DNA of 64,000 nt from Lactuca virosa (GCA_928212115.1 CAKMRJ010004445.1:4130486-4194485), one strand, 5' to 3'. Counted from the first letter of the stretch, positions 25,560 to 39,514 are shown. Numbers and translations are program-made. The notes: generated by a model from the sequence alone, not told the origin.

Positions 25560-27556
25560 AGCAATTTTGTCCCTCTTGTGGATAAAAAGCCAACGGAGCA
25601 AAAACTGGAAGTTTGGGGTTTGGACAATAAATTTAGTTGTCTTGTTTTAGAGATCTCCTTATTTTATTTTGTAGACTTTAGATAGTTACTTATTATAAAA
25701 TAATACTTTATCCCTCGTAAAAACTTAAAGTAACAAATGATCTTTTTAAAATATTTAAACAACAATCATATACTTATAATTCATATTATACACATATTTT
25801 TTTTTTTTCGAGATAAAACTTAGAAGTGTAATTAATAACTAAACAGTTTTACCATATTAACTTAGAAGTGTGATTAATAACCAAACAATTTTACCATATT
25901 ACGGTTAGTATGGTTCACTTTTTGAATAAAACTGAATTGTCCAATTGGACAATTTGAATTAAACTGTTTGGTTCGGATAATCGGATCTTTGGATTGGTTT
26001 TCAACAAAACCGAATTATTGTTTTGGATTTTGGATTGGTGTTGGTTTATTAAATAAGAACCGAATAGTCCAAAAAAACCGATGAACATTTATTATTTATT
26101 TATTTATAATATATATCTATAGTTATTTATTAATTTTGTAATTTATATTTTCAAATAGGTTCAAAACGTTTCACCTGATAAAAAAAACATTAATATGTAT
26201 TTTCTCTCAAAAGTTTTCTATCTGTAAAATATTTAAATATAATATATCTTCTTATTAGTTGTTTATAAATTTCAAATCACAACTAAATAATTTGTTTTCG
26301 CTTCTTGTGTAAAGTTGAGTAATATTATAATTGTATGTCGTTTTAAAATGTTTCGGTTTTTGAAAACCGAATTATAAAAACCGATACAACCGAATTCTAA
26401 TTGGATCGGATCGGATTTGATTTTGATTTGGACTATTTGGATCCATGTTTTGAAAACCGAAATCAATTTGGATTCACTTGATTGGATCGGATCAAACCAA
26501 TCCATCCAAACGAACACGCCTAATTACGATGGCTTGGAACCTGTTGTTTTTAGTAAATGAGATTAATGGGCTTAAGATATAATCGGGACTATTTGATAGT
26601 TTTTTTTTAACATAATCTCTGACAAAATCATTTGGGATTGTTTGATAACCTCTTCATGCATCCTTCAAATAGCATCTCTAAATCAGTTGACATTCAACGT
26701 GTTTGATACAAGATCTAAACGGATCAAAAATCATATTAACAACCTCTCAATGGTTAAGGAACCATTCTTTCCCTTTGAATCGTTAAAATATTAAAAATTA
26801 TTCAATATTAAATGATTCAGTTTTATAGAACAACCCCTTAATGGGTTATACAAAAAAAAAGTCTGGCTTGATGTATTAAGATACCAACCATTTACATTTG
26901 TTATTTTCTCCGCCTAACTACTCTCATGTTAAAAATGACTAATATTGAGAAAAAAAATTTGTTGTAGTATAAACAAATGGTAGTTTAGTCTCATTCGGAT
27001 GGATGATTCGAAATAGAAAATAAACAGGCTTTAAAATATTACATATTCAACCACTTTACCATACAAGACTTAATGGGAAAAAACAATCGACCCCTTAATG
27101 GTGATCACTTAGGAACTAAACACTTCAAAATGGAGTTGTTCCTAAAATTTCACAAGACTCGATCTTGGGCGAACCAACATTCAAAAATATAACGATTAAA
27201 CAATTTATTATAAACCATGTATTATTATTTCAAATATTTGTATGATCCCACATCCTTATCATCACAATGTTTGAGGGGCAAATTAGTAATCTTATCTTCT
27301 ATAAGTTCCAAAAACCTATCTGGTGATTTTCATGTGAATTATTCCAAAATGATAAAAGGAGTTGGTATATAAATACAGTGTTACAAAGAGTTTTTTGTCA
27401 CGCAATGTCATGTACAACTTCATATTACAAAGCTTTATACATCTCATAAAATGGCATGGTAGAAAAATTTGCTCTTTATACCCAAACTACCCCTGCAAAC
27501 TCATTCAAATCCTGCTAATAAACAAGATTAAGATACCCATAGTCCCTGGAAACAAA
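25560..27556. other. Intergenic DNA with a low-complexity repeat segment
   Basis: No gene is recognised. About 25915-26515 is rich in 'ccgaat', 'aaccgat' and 'cggatcggat' words in both orientations, with loose internal symmetry. This is typical of a degenerate foldback or MITE-like repeat, but I could not define clean ends. The remainder is AT-rich. Confidence 0.35.
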
Positions 27557-30335
27557 CTACTTCCCTTCAGGTCGGATCACTTGCAATAGCTCAAGATTCA
27601 TCTCAAAGGTCGCTCCAGGCTTCACAACCAAACCATAAAATTTTTAGATACAGATTAGAATCGTATTTTTCTAAATTTTCAGATATTCGAATTGTACAAA
27701 AATCTAAAATATATATTTTGATATTGAAATTATTATGTAATTATTCATATTAGGATGAAACAATTAGGTTGAAATTTTAGTTTTCACTATACATGTCTAA
27801 TTTTCAACCTACAACTCACATGAAATTATTAAGTTTTGAGAAAAACTAATAGCGACCTTAAAAATCACAACCTTTTCCACAATTAAGCAAAGAAATATGG
27901 TTTGGAAACAAAGATTAAAAAAAAAATCAAACGAATTGCTCACCGGAATTTCATTCATGCCCCTTTTTCCATACCCAGCCTCCGGGGGAACAATCACTCT
28001 CCTCTGTATCAAAATAATAATAAAAAAAAAAGGATTTAAATACAGGAAATTATTTAAGAGGCATTTTGTTTGTAGAATGTTATTAGAATGAATGGAAGCT
28101 GTAAAAGTATTTGGAATACGGAAGAATGTTATTTAAGAGGCATGTTTGATTGGCAAGAAATGGGATGATCTCAGTAAAAAAAAATTAAATAATTTTTGAA
28201 AATTTATTTATATTTAAATACTTTTTGTTTATCGATATATCATATATGTAACTGAATTTTTTTATTTTATGTATTTCAAGATATACAAATGGAAATGAAT
28301 TCTTTCCACCCCAATCCATCAAAAAGAAATTCGAGGGATTCCAACGGAATTTGAATTCCGTTCATTTGGCAATCAAACACGCCATGGAATGGAATTCCGA
28401 ATTCCAATTCCGTTGGAATCTGTGAACCAAATAATGATGGTAAATCTAAGTGACCACCTTTCCACCAACTTTCATCCCCTCAACCACGGTGTACATGGCG
28501 GGAGGAGGTTTTGGTGCCGCTTGTGCAGAAAATAAACCGTTGGGATTGTCTACAAAATCGCGCTTTCTTTCCCTTCCCGGAGGAGCTCCAACCTTAAACT
28601 CGTAAGGCTACTTAAGGCCATCAAAGGAACATGTCAAAAGGATAAAAATTTCGATCCTTTAAAAGGGGTAAAAATGTAAAACGCTTACTTTGCAGCCAAG
28701 TTATACCTTATTTTACCAATGGGCTAAATGCAAGATTTAGCAATGCAGTTTTATTTTATTTATTGGTGTGTTAATGTATTATATCCATTCTTTCTATGAT
28801 AGCATTGTACTTCCGTTTTTTTTTTTTTAACACATTGTACTTTGAAAAATGAAAAGTCTACCCATTTTTTTATTATTAGCACATTATATTTTTGAAATTT
28901 CTACGCAATTATAGCATGAAAACTGCTTTGCATGTGGATGAAAAATTGACAATGGTATAATTGGGTAGATTTTTTAAAGTACAATGATTTAATATGAAGA
29001 AATGAAAGTATGTTGCTAGTTCTTGCATTTAACCCTTTACCAAATTATGCAACAAAGTCGATTTGTTACCAATTTATGCAGCCATGTTTCAATTTTCTTT
29101 TTACCAATTTATGCATCATTAATGTAATAAATTATTAACTAATATTAACATGACTGCATAAGTTAGTAAGAAATCCTCTTTGTTGAATAAATTTGTAGAA
29201 ATAAGAATTGGGAACTAACTGAAACATAGCTGCATATTAGTTGATAGAAAGTTGATAAGAAAATTGAAACATGGATGCTTAAATTAGTAAAAGAAAATCC
29301 ACTTCACTTCATAAATTGGTAAAAGGTATAGCTTTGTTGCATGAATAAACACAAACTGTAGAAACAAACCTGTGCAATTGTACGATTTCCAGCTAAAATT
29401 TTAGACTCTCTGCTTGAAACTGCTGTGATTTTGTTATAAACACAATCAAAGTGAACTTGAACGAATGATCCCTTTTCAGCAGTGGGGCCCTTTCCTTCAG
29501 CAATATCATAGTATTTCAGTCCATCAGCTGCTTCAAATTCAAGAAAACTTTCAATACAAGAATTTCCTTTTTGTTTTTAAAGTTGAATGCAAGAAATAAA
29601 TACCCAATTATAGCAATGTGATTCAAATATAAAGCAAAATTCATTGCTATAATTGGAAAGATTTTTCAAAGTATTATATCCTAAAAGGAAAAAAAAAAAA
29701 AAAAAAAAAAGGAAGTACAATGCAACAATTATGTAGAATTTCAAAAAATCTAAACAGTTAAAGCTTTTCGTTAGACATTTCTCTTCAAATATTCACTTTA
29801 AGAGGGAATGCAACATAATTGATCTGATATTGTTCACTTTAAGAGGGAATACATGACATAATTTCACATTACAGAAAAAGTTATAGCAGTAACAAGATTT
29901 GAATTTTATGTGATAAGAATCAAATCATGTCAATTTTTTATTCCAAAGAAGACTATTTTGACTATGAAAGTCCAAATCAATTCCATTAGCATACATCACA
30001 TTCCTTTCATCTTACATTGCCAAATGGAGTTTCATTACACAAAAACCAGCCACTCATGGAATTTCATTAACAATAATATATACGAGAGTAGTAATTTACT
30101 AACAGCTGGTGAGGTAATCTTCAAGAGGGATGACCTTTCTGTTGCGCCTTTCTCTAGCCGCAGATTCTAGAGGGTTAGAAATTAGGGCAAATGGAAGAAC
30201 AGATATCAAAATTGCTGATCTTCTTGAAATGGGTAACGGCAAAAATGCTTGATTTTGATGAAATTCGTGAGGTTCTTTTATGGGTTTCGAGGAAATCAGA
30301 GGACTTTGAAAAGTTATTTTCTGCAAAGAAGCCAT
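27557..30335 (-). CDS. FKBP18: FKBP18-like peptidyl-prolyl isomerase, thylakoid lumen
   Basis: Five exons: 30335-30104, 29527-29370, 28607-28458, 28003-27944 and 27619-27557. All introns are GT-AG (the first phase 1, the others phase 0), giving 220 residues. The N-terminus MASLQKITFQ is transit-peptide-like, followed by SRRSAILISVLPFALIS. The twin arginine before a hydrophobic stretch and an alanine-rich end suggests Tat import into the lumen. The mature part starts at RERRNRKVIPLEDY and runs through an FKBP fold (GPTAEKGSFVQVHFDC, YEFKVGAPPGRERKRDFVDNP, then VPPEAGYGKRGMNEIP and GATFEMNLELL). Length and exon motifs fit Arabidopsis FKBP18 as I recall it. The family catalyses proline isomerisation, but many lumenal FKBPs lack key active-site residues, so activity is unproven. 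Confidence 0.9.
28139..28383. repeat. Foldback repeat in FKBP18 intron 3
   Basis: GGCATGTTTGATTGGCA (28139-28155) and its near-complement TGGCAATCAAACACGCC (28367-28383) form inverted ends of a roughly 245-bp segment that also contains symmetric 'ggaatt/aattcc' words. It is probably an hAT-like MITE; no duplication was confirmed. Confidence 0.45.
28720..29040. repeat. Dispersed AT-rich repeat in FKBP18 intron 2
   Basis: Phrases such as 'gggtagatttttt-aaagtacaatg' and 'aaatgaaagtatgttgcta' recur in related form near 29600-29740 and 53230-53420, and loosely in OEP21 intron 4 (23830-24150). It is a short interspersed family of unknown type without coding content. Confidence 0.4.
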
Positions 30336-31788
30336 GGCCACGTGAAAAAGACAAGAACCCAAATCGTGTAAGGCTATCCACTTTACTTGTACCAAATTCA
30401 CATCATAATCCCTCCAATTTTGAAGCATTTTTAAAAGGATAAAGTGAAGTTAGAGTGTGGAAAACGAATTGGTTTTTACTACCTGCAGAAAATTACTTGT
30501 AGGGACTACTAGGGACGGATATTCTTTCCAACTTTAGTATTATATATCTGGGTAATATTTTTATTGTTTTGTTTATAGTTAGATAATTTTTTTATTTTTT
30601 TTATATATTTTACCATTTAAGTTGTTATATGTGTTCATATATTATGATTGTCTAAATTAACAAGTTAAATGGTTAAATGTATAAAAAAAATAAAAAAATT
30701 ACTTAAATATAAACAAAACGAAAAGCTAATTACTCTGATAACTCATTTTCCTCACTTTTAATAGCGATTTTATTTTTCATATTTGTTTGTATTATTTTTT
30801 TCAAACGTTATTTTTAAAATATCCATAATTTTCTAAATATTAATTAAATATCGATCAATTTTAAACTTTACTTTTTAATTAATACATATGTTTTTGTTTT
30901 GTGAAATATTTTATATAGCTTCTATAATTGTTTTCTTTTGTTTTTAAGCATATACAATATTTTTAAAGTATATAGTATTTTACAATAAAATTAAATAAAT
31001 TAAATATCTTACAATAAGTATGGAGGGTTTTTTAAAAAAATAAAAAGAAAATATTACTTAGCGAAGTTTATAAAAGTTTATAAGCATATACAATATTTTT
31101 AATGTAAATGTTTTAACATTATTCCAACTTTTTAATACTATTTAATTAGAAGTTTATAAAATTTTAATTTTTTTAATACAACATTTTAAACTAGTATATA
31201 ACAAAAATATTTTAAAATGTTATAAAAAAATATATATTAAATTAGAAAATGTAAAAAAAAAACAGAAAAAAAAACACAAGTTAAAAACTTGTAAGAAAAT
31301 TTTAAAATAGTTGGTTTAAAAGCACTTGTATTAAAATTATATGAAAGTATAAAAAAAGTTTAAAACATTGTATTAGAAAAACTTAATGTTGTAAAAATCC
31401 CAACTAGGTCCCGATCAATCTCCAATTAATCCCTAGGCGCTACCTGACTGATTAGAGGACGTCTAACGATCAATTTGTGTCAACAAAATGAGTGAAGAAA
31501 TAAAAAACTGTGAAATTTTAACACTTTGAAGAAGTTTCATCTCAACAGAAACTATTCAATGTATGATTAGTGTTGTATTAATCATATTAATTTATTTTGT
31601 TATGATATTAATGGTATTTACGAACTTTGTTATGATATCATTCATATTTGATTTTTTAAAATTCAACGAATTAACAGTTTATGGTCCCCGATTAATCCCC
31701 GCTTATCCGATTAATCCCTTAACTCATATGCACCGACTAGCTAATGCCGAACGATTTCTACAACCTTAGAAAAACCTATAGGAAAAAA
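30336..31788. other. AT-rich intergenic DNA
   Basis: Very AT-rich with no ORF that I recognise. The first few hundred bases should include the FKBP18 promoter. The rest is simple-sequence-like up to the LTR start at 31789. Confidence 0.4.
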
Positions 31789-33638
31789 TGTAACACCCGG
31801 TTCCTGGTACGTATTTAAATTCAAGTATTGTTGTAATTTACTCTGGGACTCGGCGAGTTGGTGGCCCAACTCTTCGAGTAGACTCGACATTATGCGGGGG
31901 TTTTAATGATCTACTCGACGAGTCGGGAGACCGACTCGGCGAGTAGGAGCTGTTTGGACAAAACCCTAATGTTTAGGGTTTGCCCCCTATTTAAACACTT
32001 TATCTCGTCCCAAACCAGCCTCCATCACCTTCCTACCTCAGAGAAACCCTAGATTGAAACCCTAAACCCTTATTGAGTGTTCTTGAGCCTTTTTGGTGCT
32101 TTTTGTGTGTGTTTGAAGTTGGAGAAGAATAAGAAAGCTTGGAAGTTCAAGTAGAAGCAAGGAGATCCAAAAGTTTTACTTCATTCTCAGCTCATTCAAG
32201 GTAAAAAGCTGGAACCTTGACCATCTATCTCTTAGATTTTGATTTGGGGCTATTTCTACCCTTTTTATGAGTATAGAGAAGCAAAAATCGGATTTTGTGG
32301 GTGTGCTTAGAGTTGCACTTCGGATCTGGGGCTATTGGGGGTCTTTATGACATAAAGGTGCCAACTTTGTTGCCATAAACACCCCATGCATCTTGTAGAC
32401 CTCCTTTTATGGCTTTTTGAGCCAAAGGCCCCATGCATGTACATCAAGTTTGTAGCTTTACGTATGAAATGGACCCTAGGAGGCCAAATCTATGGTTTGG
32501 ATGCGTTAAGACCCATTATAATCGACTGTATAGTTTTGGACAAAGAGGGATTCGGTGAGTCGTTCATGGGAATCGGCGAGTCGGGGTGTATTTTCCACCA
32601 AACCCTTTCTTTTTATGGACCATATGTTAAGATCGAAGGTTCCCCAGTTGCTTAGGTTCACTAGGGACCTGGAAATCATAGGACTCAGTGAGTGGAAGAA
32701 CAGACTCGGCGAGTTCAAGGCAATGTCCCAGCCACATGAAGACGGACTCGGCGAGTTTAAGGGGAACTCGGCGAGTCACAGACTGAACACCTTCTTATGG
32801 ATGAAGATGAACTCGGCGAGTTCAAGGACGAACTCAGCGAGTCGGTTGAAGATAGTCTGATGTGTTGTTGAAGGCGAACTCGTCGAGCTCTTGCTAGACT
32901 CGACGAGTAGGGACAGAATTATGACATTCTGTGGATATGGGGACTCGATAAGTTGGCGGGCCAACTCGGCGAGTCGAGTCAACCAAATGTTGACTTTGAC
33001 CAAAAGTTGGCTTTGACCAAGGATTTGACTTTGGCTTTGACTTGGATTTGAGTAACTCTTGTAAGGGTTATGAGTATGAGTTGATAACTTAGAAAAGTTG
33101 TCTTGTAGGGATTGAGGAGTCGGGGAAAGTCGATTTTCACAACGAGGACAGTGCAGACAATACACGACGTTGAGGTGAGTTACCCTTCAGTAGAAGTGGG
33201 TCTAAGGCACCAAGGCCGACCCACTAGTAGTTGATTACGGTTGAGATGATTGTATTTGTGATAATTGTCTGGTTTGCTATTACTTGATGAGTTCTATGTG
33301 CCAGTATGATATGTTCTATGTGATAGAGGTAGTAGGAGGGGAATAGTCCACCGATTCGGTCGTTAGGACCGAAGGGTAGGTCGGACACCCCAGATATGTC
33401 TGACAACATGCTTATGATATGTTATTATGTGATAGTAGTAGGGGGTGAAATAGTCCCCGTGACCGGGTGAGATAGACCGGAGGGTAGGCATGCACCCCAG
33501 AATGGCCTGACACGGGTAGGTCAGCATCCCAGAATGGCTTGACATGGGTAGGTCAGCACCCCAGAATGGCTTGACATGGGTAGGTCGGGCACCCCAGAAT
33601 TGCCCGGCAGTATGTATGATTGTATGGTATGTGGTATG
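31789..33638 (+). mobile_element. LTR G of a gypsy-type element, 5' part
   Basis: It starts TGTAACACCCGG. Palindrome pairs stand at 31848/31869 and 31913/31934, each 21 bp apart, then TATA-like CCCTATTTAAAC (about 31986), a leader, and a second cluster of ACTCGNCGAGT words (about 32555-32985). A donor GAG|GTGAG (GT at 33175) and 32-bp-type tandem repeats (to about 33610) follow. It is the same family as the solo LTR at 11738. Copia element F interrupts it at 33639, and the continuation was not found in the window. Confidence 0.75.
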
Positions 33639-34384
33639 TGTTGGATAAGGTGTCTAAGTCCGTAACTATATTTGGTATGTACTTGACCCAACCCGGCATG
33701 GTCCATTTGGGTTGCACTTCACCGAAACAATTTATATGGATAATCTTTTGAGAATAGTATAAGTTATGATTTATTAATATATTATAAGTTATAATATATT
33801 AATATGAAATCATATTATTTAATTAGTATTGATCTAGAATTAATTTGGAATTAATTTAGTGATCAAAATGTAACTAATAAAATACGGACTCTTATATTTA
33901 TATAGAATGGGCTACGCTTGCATGGAAAGTCCATGGATAGTCCATGGAGCTTTAACCCATGGATCTTATGGAAATGAAAAGTCATGGGTATTAGGGTTTA
34001 CATGGATGTAACCCTAATCCACCACACTATATAAAGGGGTCCTTGGCACATGAAATGACACTAGTGTGTGAATACCAAAGAGTGGGCCGATTTTTACTTG
34101 GTGCTAACTATTCTCTCAAGTCTTCCAAGGTGTTTTGGTGATTTGTGATTCCACTTGAGGCATCCACACTATTGGTGCTAGGCTCTCAAGACCCCAAGCA
34201 ATCAACCACAAGAAATGGTATGTTATTCTACTAAAATTTTATATTACAAGTACCCCATAACATGCTAGTTAGGTTGAGAACCTTGGAAAATTCTTATTTG
34301 CATGTATTTTAGAGAAAACATAGATCCAAGGTTTCTAGGGTTGCATGTACACCATAGGAGTGTTAGAATGCTCAAAACCCTTCA
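33639..34384 (+). repeat. 5' LTR of copia element F
   Basis: It begins TGTTGGATAAGG and ends CCTTCA just before the primer site. It contains TATATAAAGG near 34028, a plausible promoter TATA box. No partner LTR remains for dating. Confidence 0.75.
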
Positions 34385-34385
34385 G

Positions 34386-34398
34386 TGGTATCAGAGTC
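34386..34398 (+). promoter_or_regulatory. Primer-binding site of element F
   Basis: TGGTATCAGAGTC lies one base after the LTR end and matches the 3' end of initiator-Met tRNA. Confidence 0.8.
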
Positions 34399-34468
34399 TA
34401 GGCTTGTTTTCTTGATACTTGATGAAAATTATTGAAGCAAATCGAAAAATATGCATTCTGCTGAGTGA

Positions 34469-34551
34469 ACTCGCCGAGTCCATGGGGGGACTCGACGATT
34501 CCATGCATATATTCATCGTACTCATCAAGTAGGTTCGTGCACTCGACGAGT
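34469..34551. repeat. Paired ACTCGNCGAGT words in the copia F leader
   Basis: Words at 34469 (ACTCGCCGAGT), 34490 (ACTCGACGATT), 34520 (ACTCATCAAGT) and 34541 (ACTCGACGAGT) form two pairs, each exactly 21 bp apart. They lie about 70 bp after the primer-binding site of a copia element, whereas all other copies in the window are in gypsy-type LTRs. Confidence 0.8.
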
Positions 34552-35094
34552 AGGAGGCCCAGAGTGCAGTTTTTCGAGTTTTTAAGTTGGAATTGGACTA
34601 GAATCATTACACTAAACTGTTTTGGACTTATAAAACCATTTTTTTGATGTGGTAATGATTATGCTAATCCAATTTCAAAGGTTATTATCAAAATTTCCAG
34701 TTTTATGTGTGTTTATATGATTCTTGAAATTGTTGATATGAATGTTCATACACTTATGAGTATTGGTAGATCATAGGAATTATTTGCAAATTGTTTGTTA
34801 GTTTAATTCTTGATCTAAATGTTTTTAATGGAGTCCATAATTTGTCCTCAAGTTATGGATTACCAAAAGTCATTTCTTTTAAAGTCCATTAAAGAACACA
34901 TAAGTTACATAAAATGAAAAGTCTTCATTTTTATAAACCATTAACTCATAAGTTATGAAGTTGAAGAGTCTTGAATAGTTTTAAAACTTGCCCTCAAGTC
35001 TTGGAATTTGTAAAGTCTCACACACACTTTAATTCCAAACCCTAGAGTTTTAAAAGTTAAAATTCAACACTTATACTTTATAATATTATAAGTT

Positions 35095-35097
<3 letters not shown>

Positions 35098-35155
<58 letters not shown>
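35098..35155. repeat. (AT)n microsatellite
   Basis: An uninterrupted AT dinucleotide run of about 55 bp in the leader of element F. Confidence 0.9.
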
Positions 35156-35158
<3 letters not shown>

Positions 35159-35935
35159 AAGATCAAGTCAGTCTTACCGTTAGTAGGCCTCATTCACGAA
35201 GCCGGTCTATAAGGGGGGTATAAGGTTGTTGCCTATAAAATGGCAGCTTAATGGGTGTCCACTCTCACCCACCGCTTCCTTGACTGGTGGAGGGTCGTTA
35301 GCCGAACGGGTAGGACAAGGACTATAATTCTCATTAAAAGTATAATTAAAAATATAAAGTAACTAAACCTTTTATAAATTCTCAATCTTAGTTACTTTAG
35401 GAAAATGTGAATTTGGTGCTATCCCATGAAATTACACTTTATACCTTACTAAGTCGTTGGTGGAGCGTGTGTGAGTAACCGACACACTAACATGGACTAG
35501 TAAGGGTGACTTAATGTTTATCATAGATCGGTGGAGCGCGTGTGGGTAATCAGCACATCGATTAGGTGATAAATATTAAGGGTACCAAGTTAATTTCCAT
35601 GGTTATTCACACCTTGTTTGTGATCCTCGACATCCCAATCACAAACTTGAGAGGGCACAATCGAGATTTAAACATGCCATTGAAAAGTTCAATGAATCTC
35701 AAAAGAAACTAGGAGTTTCAAAACTAATTAAAACCTAGTAATACATTTCGTTTTCATGGTGGAAATTGGTGAATCGTCATTCACCTACCTTCAAATATTT
35801 TATAGCTTGGATTACGGCAACCCTCTTCTAAGTTATAAAATATTGTGTTGGGTCCTAGCCTTAATATTACATTTGGGTGTCTTATTAAGGAATATTTATA
35901 TACATAATCTAAGCTTGTCTTTCTTCCTTTTTCAG

Positions 35936-36760
35936 ATGTCTTCCAACAATGCTGCTTCTGGCTCAAACCCTACCGGCTCCTTCTTTCTCATGAATCTTTG
36001 TGGGAGAGTCATCTTTGATGGGAATAATTTCAATGATTGGATTAGGAATATAAGGATGGTCACTCGCTATGAGGACAAGGAATATGTCCTTGACAAGGAG
36101 CTAAAAGATATTGATGAGTTAACTGCTACTCCAGAGGAGATCGCTGACTTCAGGGCACATGAGAGAGATGCTACCAAAGTGGCATGCATCATGTTGGCCA
36201 CAATGACAGATGAACTCCAGAAGTCCTATGAGGACTTTTACCCTTTTGAGATGCACATGGACTTGATGGACCGCTACCATCAAAGTGCTCGTCAAGAGAG
36301 GTATGAAATCATCTCTTCCATGATAACAACCCGAATGAAGGATAGTGAATCCATCATGGTCCACATGCAGAAAATGCAGAGGTTTGTGGACCGTTTGCTG
36401 AAGTTGAATGTGAACTTCCCCGAGGAGTTGGCTATTGATATCATATTGCACTCCTTACCTACTTGTTATGATCAGTTCTGGATGACCTATCACATGAACA
36501 AGGAGGAGGTCACACTCAGCAAACTTCAAGGACTTTTGAAGACCGCTGAAACCGGTCTCAAAGGTAAATCGGTTGTTACTACTCCTACTCCTAACACCGC
36601 CCCTGTTTTGGCAATCGGGAAAAGTAGAGGGAAGAAGAGGAAGACCCCTTCGAAGGGTACCAAGGGAAAGTCTCTTGATGGCTCCTCTTCAAGTGGAACC
36701 AAAGGTGGTTCTATCACTCCTTCTTCCAACCCAAGGGAATCTGAATGCTTATATTACATG
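35936..36760 (+). pseudogene. Copia element F gag
   Basis: The ATG at 35936 (MSSNNAASGSN) follows a pyrimidine-AG stretch; the frame also runs 60 codons upstream, probably untranslated. The domain shows RVIFDGNNFNDWIRNIR near the start and the usual helical retrotransposon gag region (UBN2/Retrotran_gag type), then a lysine- and serine-rich tail. The frame shifts near 36745-36760, just before the zinc knuckle (HDKGHWKRNCP), which is read in another frame and has lost its first cysteines. Gag is therefore separated from pol. Confidence 0.75.
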
Positions 36761-39204
36761 ATAAGGGGCACTGGAAACGAAACTGCCCCAAGTACTTGCA
36801 AGATGTCAAAGATGGGAAGGTCAAACCTACCCATGCATGTATTTACACTATATTGTCTAATAACTCATTACATTCTACTTCTTGGGTTCTTGATACCGGT
36901 TGTGGTATTCATATATGTTCTGATTTGTAGGGCCTAAGAAGAAGTGAGGATGTGGAGGACGGAAAGATAAACTTGATCAGGGGTAATAGGAAAGCTTCAC
37001 CTGTCACCAAGATTGGAGTTTATTCTTTGTTGCTAAGTAGTGGGTTAGTGTTAGATTTGAATAAGTGTTGTTACTCGTCTGAAATGGCGAGAAATATTTT
37101 TTCTTTTCATGGTTTGTACAAACAAGGATTTACTTTTTCATTTGATAATGAAGTTGGTGGTATTAATGCTTTTTATAATAATGTTCTTTATTTTAAAGCA
37201 TTACCTTGTGATGGTGTATATGAAACTGTGTCGGTTGTAGACAACTTAGGAAATAATGTGTTACATATCGATTCTTCCACTAGTTTGGATAAAGAATCCT
37301 TGTGGCATTGTCGTCTTGGACATGTTAACAAGAAGCGCATAGGCCAACTCCAGAAGGCTGGAGTTTTGGAGTCGTTTGACTTAAGGTCAGATGATAGTTG
37401 CGAGTCTTGTTTGCTTGAAAAAATGACAAAGTCACCCTTCACTGGTACTTGTGCTAGGGGTGAAGGTTTGTTATACCTTATACACACAGATGTGTGTGGA
37501 CCCTTCAGAACCGCCACAAGGGATGCTAACCACTTCTATGTGACTTTTACTGATTATTACAGTAGATATGGTTATGTCTACTTAATCAAGCATAAGTCAG
37601 AAACCTTTGAAAATTTCAAAGAGTTTAAACAGGAAGTGGAGAATCAGCTGGGCAGGAACATTAAGATGCTCCGATCCGATCGAGGAGGAGAGTATCTTAG
37701 TACAGAGTTCCTTGACTATCTTAAGGAATGTGGAATTGTTTCACAAATGACACCTCCTAGGACACCACAGCTGAATGTTGTGGCTGAGAGGCGCAATCGA
37801 ACCTAGTTAGACATGGTTCGTTCCATGATGAGTCGAGCTTCATTACCAATCTCATTCTGGGGGTATGCCTTAGAGACTGCCGCCCATATCCTTAATCTAG
37901 TCCCTACGAAGAAGGTTGCCAAAACACCTCACGAGATGTGGACTAGGAAAGTTCCCAATTTGGACCACATCATGATTTGGGGTTGCGAGTCTTTCGTGAG
38001 ACGTGAGACTCAGGACAAGCTCGAACCCCGAAGTGAGCGGTGTATTTTCATCGGCTACCCACAAAAATCCTTTGGTTACCTCTTCTACAAACCCAGTGAG
38101 AATGTGGTCTTTGTGGCAAGGAGAGGGGTCTTTCGAGAGAGAGAATTTATAAGACAAGGAAACAGTGGGAGGCAAATTGACCTTGAAGAGCTTCAAGAGT
38201 CAAGTGGTGAAGGAACCTCAAACCCTAGCAGTCAACCTGAGGAGGAAACTCCTGTTGAACTAACTGACGAGTCTGTATCTCTAAGGCGTTCCACTAGAGT
38301 TAGGAATTCATCTGAGCATTACAATGGTTTCCATATTACTGCGGAAGGTGATACATTTATCAGTGATAGTACACTGGTAAATTTGGATGAACCTAACAGC
38401 TATAGTGAAGCCATGGCAGGCCCCGAGTCTGCTAAATGGAAAGAGGCTACGGACAGCGAGATTCAGTCCATGTATGACAATCAAGTTTGGAACTTGGTTG
38501 ACAATGTACCGGGTCGTAAGACGGTTGAGTGCAAATGGATCTTCAAGAAGAACACCGACATGGATGGAAAAGTGCACACTTATAAGGCACGACTGGTTGC
38601 GAAGGGTTTCACTCAAACTCAGGGAGTTAATTATGATGAAACCTTCTCACCAGTAGCGAAAATTAAGTCTATTAGGGTTATGCTAGCCATTTCCGCATTT
38701 CATGATTATGAAATATGGCAAATGGATGTCAAAACCACTTTCCTTAATGGCAAGTTGGCTGAGGATGTTTACATGAGTCAGCCAGAGGGTTTTGTCAGTG
38801 CAGAGTACCTTGATAGAGTGTGCAAGCTTGAGAAATCCATTTATGGATTGAAACAAGCATATCGCAGCTGGAATCTTTGTTTTGATGAGAAAGTCAAAGA
38901 GTTTGGCTTTTCGAGAAGCGAAGATGATTCCTGTGTATATGTCAGAGCTAGTGGGAGTATAGTTAGCTTTTTGGTACTGTATGTGGAGGACATACTACTC
39001 ATGGGGAATGACATCCCAACTTTGCAGGAGGTTAAGTCCTGGCTTGCGAAGTGTTTCGCTATGAAGGACCTTGGAGAAGCTGCCTATATCCTATAGATAA
39101 GGATATTAAGAGAAAGGAGTAAAAGACTAATTGGACTTAGTCAAAGCACCTATGTGGACAAAGTGTTGAAAAGGTTCAACATGCAGAATTCCAAGAAAGG
39201 TGAC
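36745..39204 (+). pseudogene. Copia element F pol (protease, integrase, reverse transcriptase)
   Basis: One frame runs through with three stop codons (36928, 37804 and 39094). Visible parts in order: end of zinc knuckle, protease DTGCGIH, integrase zinc-binding LWHCRLGH..CESC, integrase core with HTDVCGP, SDRGGEY and VAERRNRT, then reverse transcriptase (WIFKKNTDMDG, KARLVAKGFTQ, FSPVAKIKSIR). The catalytic YVDD box reads YVED here, so the enzyme would be inactive even without the stops. It ends in NMQNSKK at the LTR D junction, with RNase H missing. Confidence 0.85.
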
Positions 39205-39514
39205 TGTAACATCCCAAAATTCAAGACCAAAAATTTCGTTTTAATTAAGTTATTATAAAACCAATAGTATAAGAAAACATCCATAATAGCACATCATGTC
39301 CAAACCAAAGTAGAAATCATCAAAACATGTTATCATAAAACAATATCAGAGTGTAATCCCAAAGATCTCATGTGCGGAAAACCATAGTGTGATGCGCTGC
39401 GATTGAGCCGACTCCTTTCCTTTGAAAACGTAGTACCTGAAACCAAAACTGAAAATCGTAAGCACGAAGCTTAGTGAGTTCCCCTCCATCATACCACATA
39501 CCACATAATGCCTA

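Larger units (their letters stand above)
33639..39204 (+). mobile_element. Ty1/copia element F, 3' end lost
   Basis: A 5' LTR (33639-34384) is followed by a primer site, a long leader (about 1.5 kb), and decayed gag and pol frames. It breaks off inside the late reverse-transcriptase/RNase H region at 39204, where LTR D inserted. The element itself lies inside LTR G. Its long leader and gag style suggest the Bianca-like group of plant copia elements, but this is tentative. Confidence 0.8.
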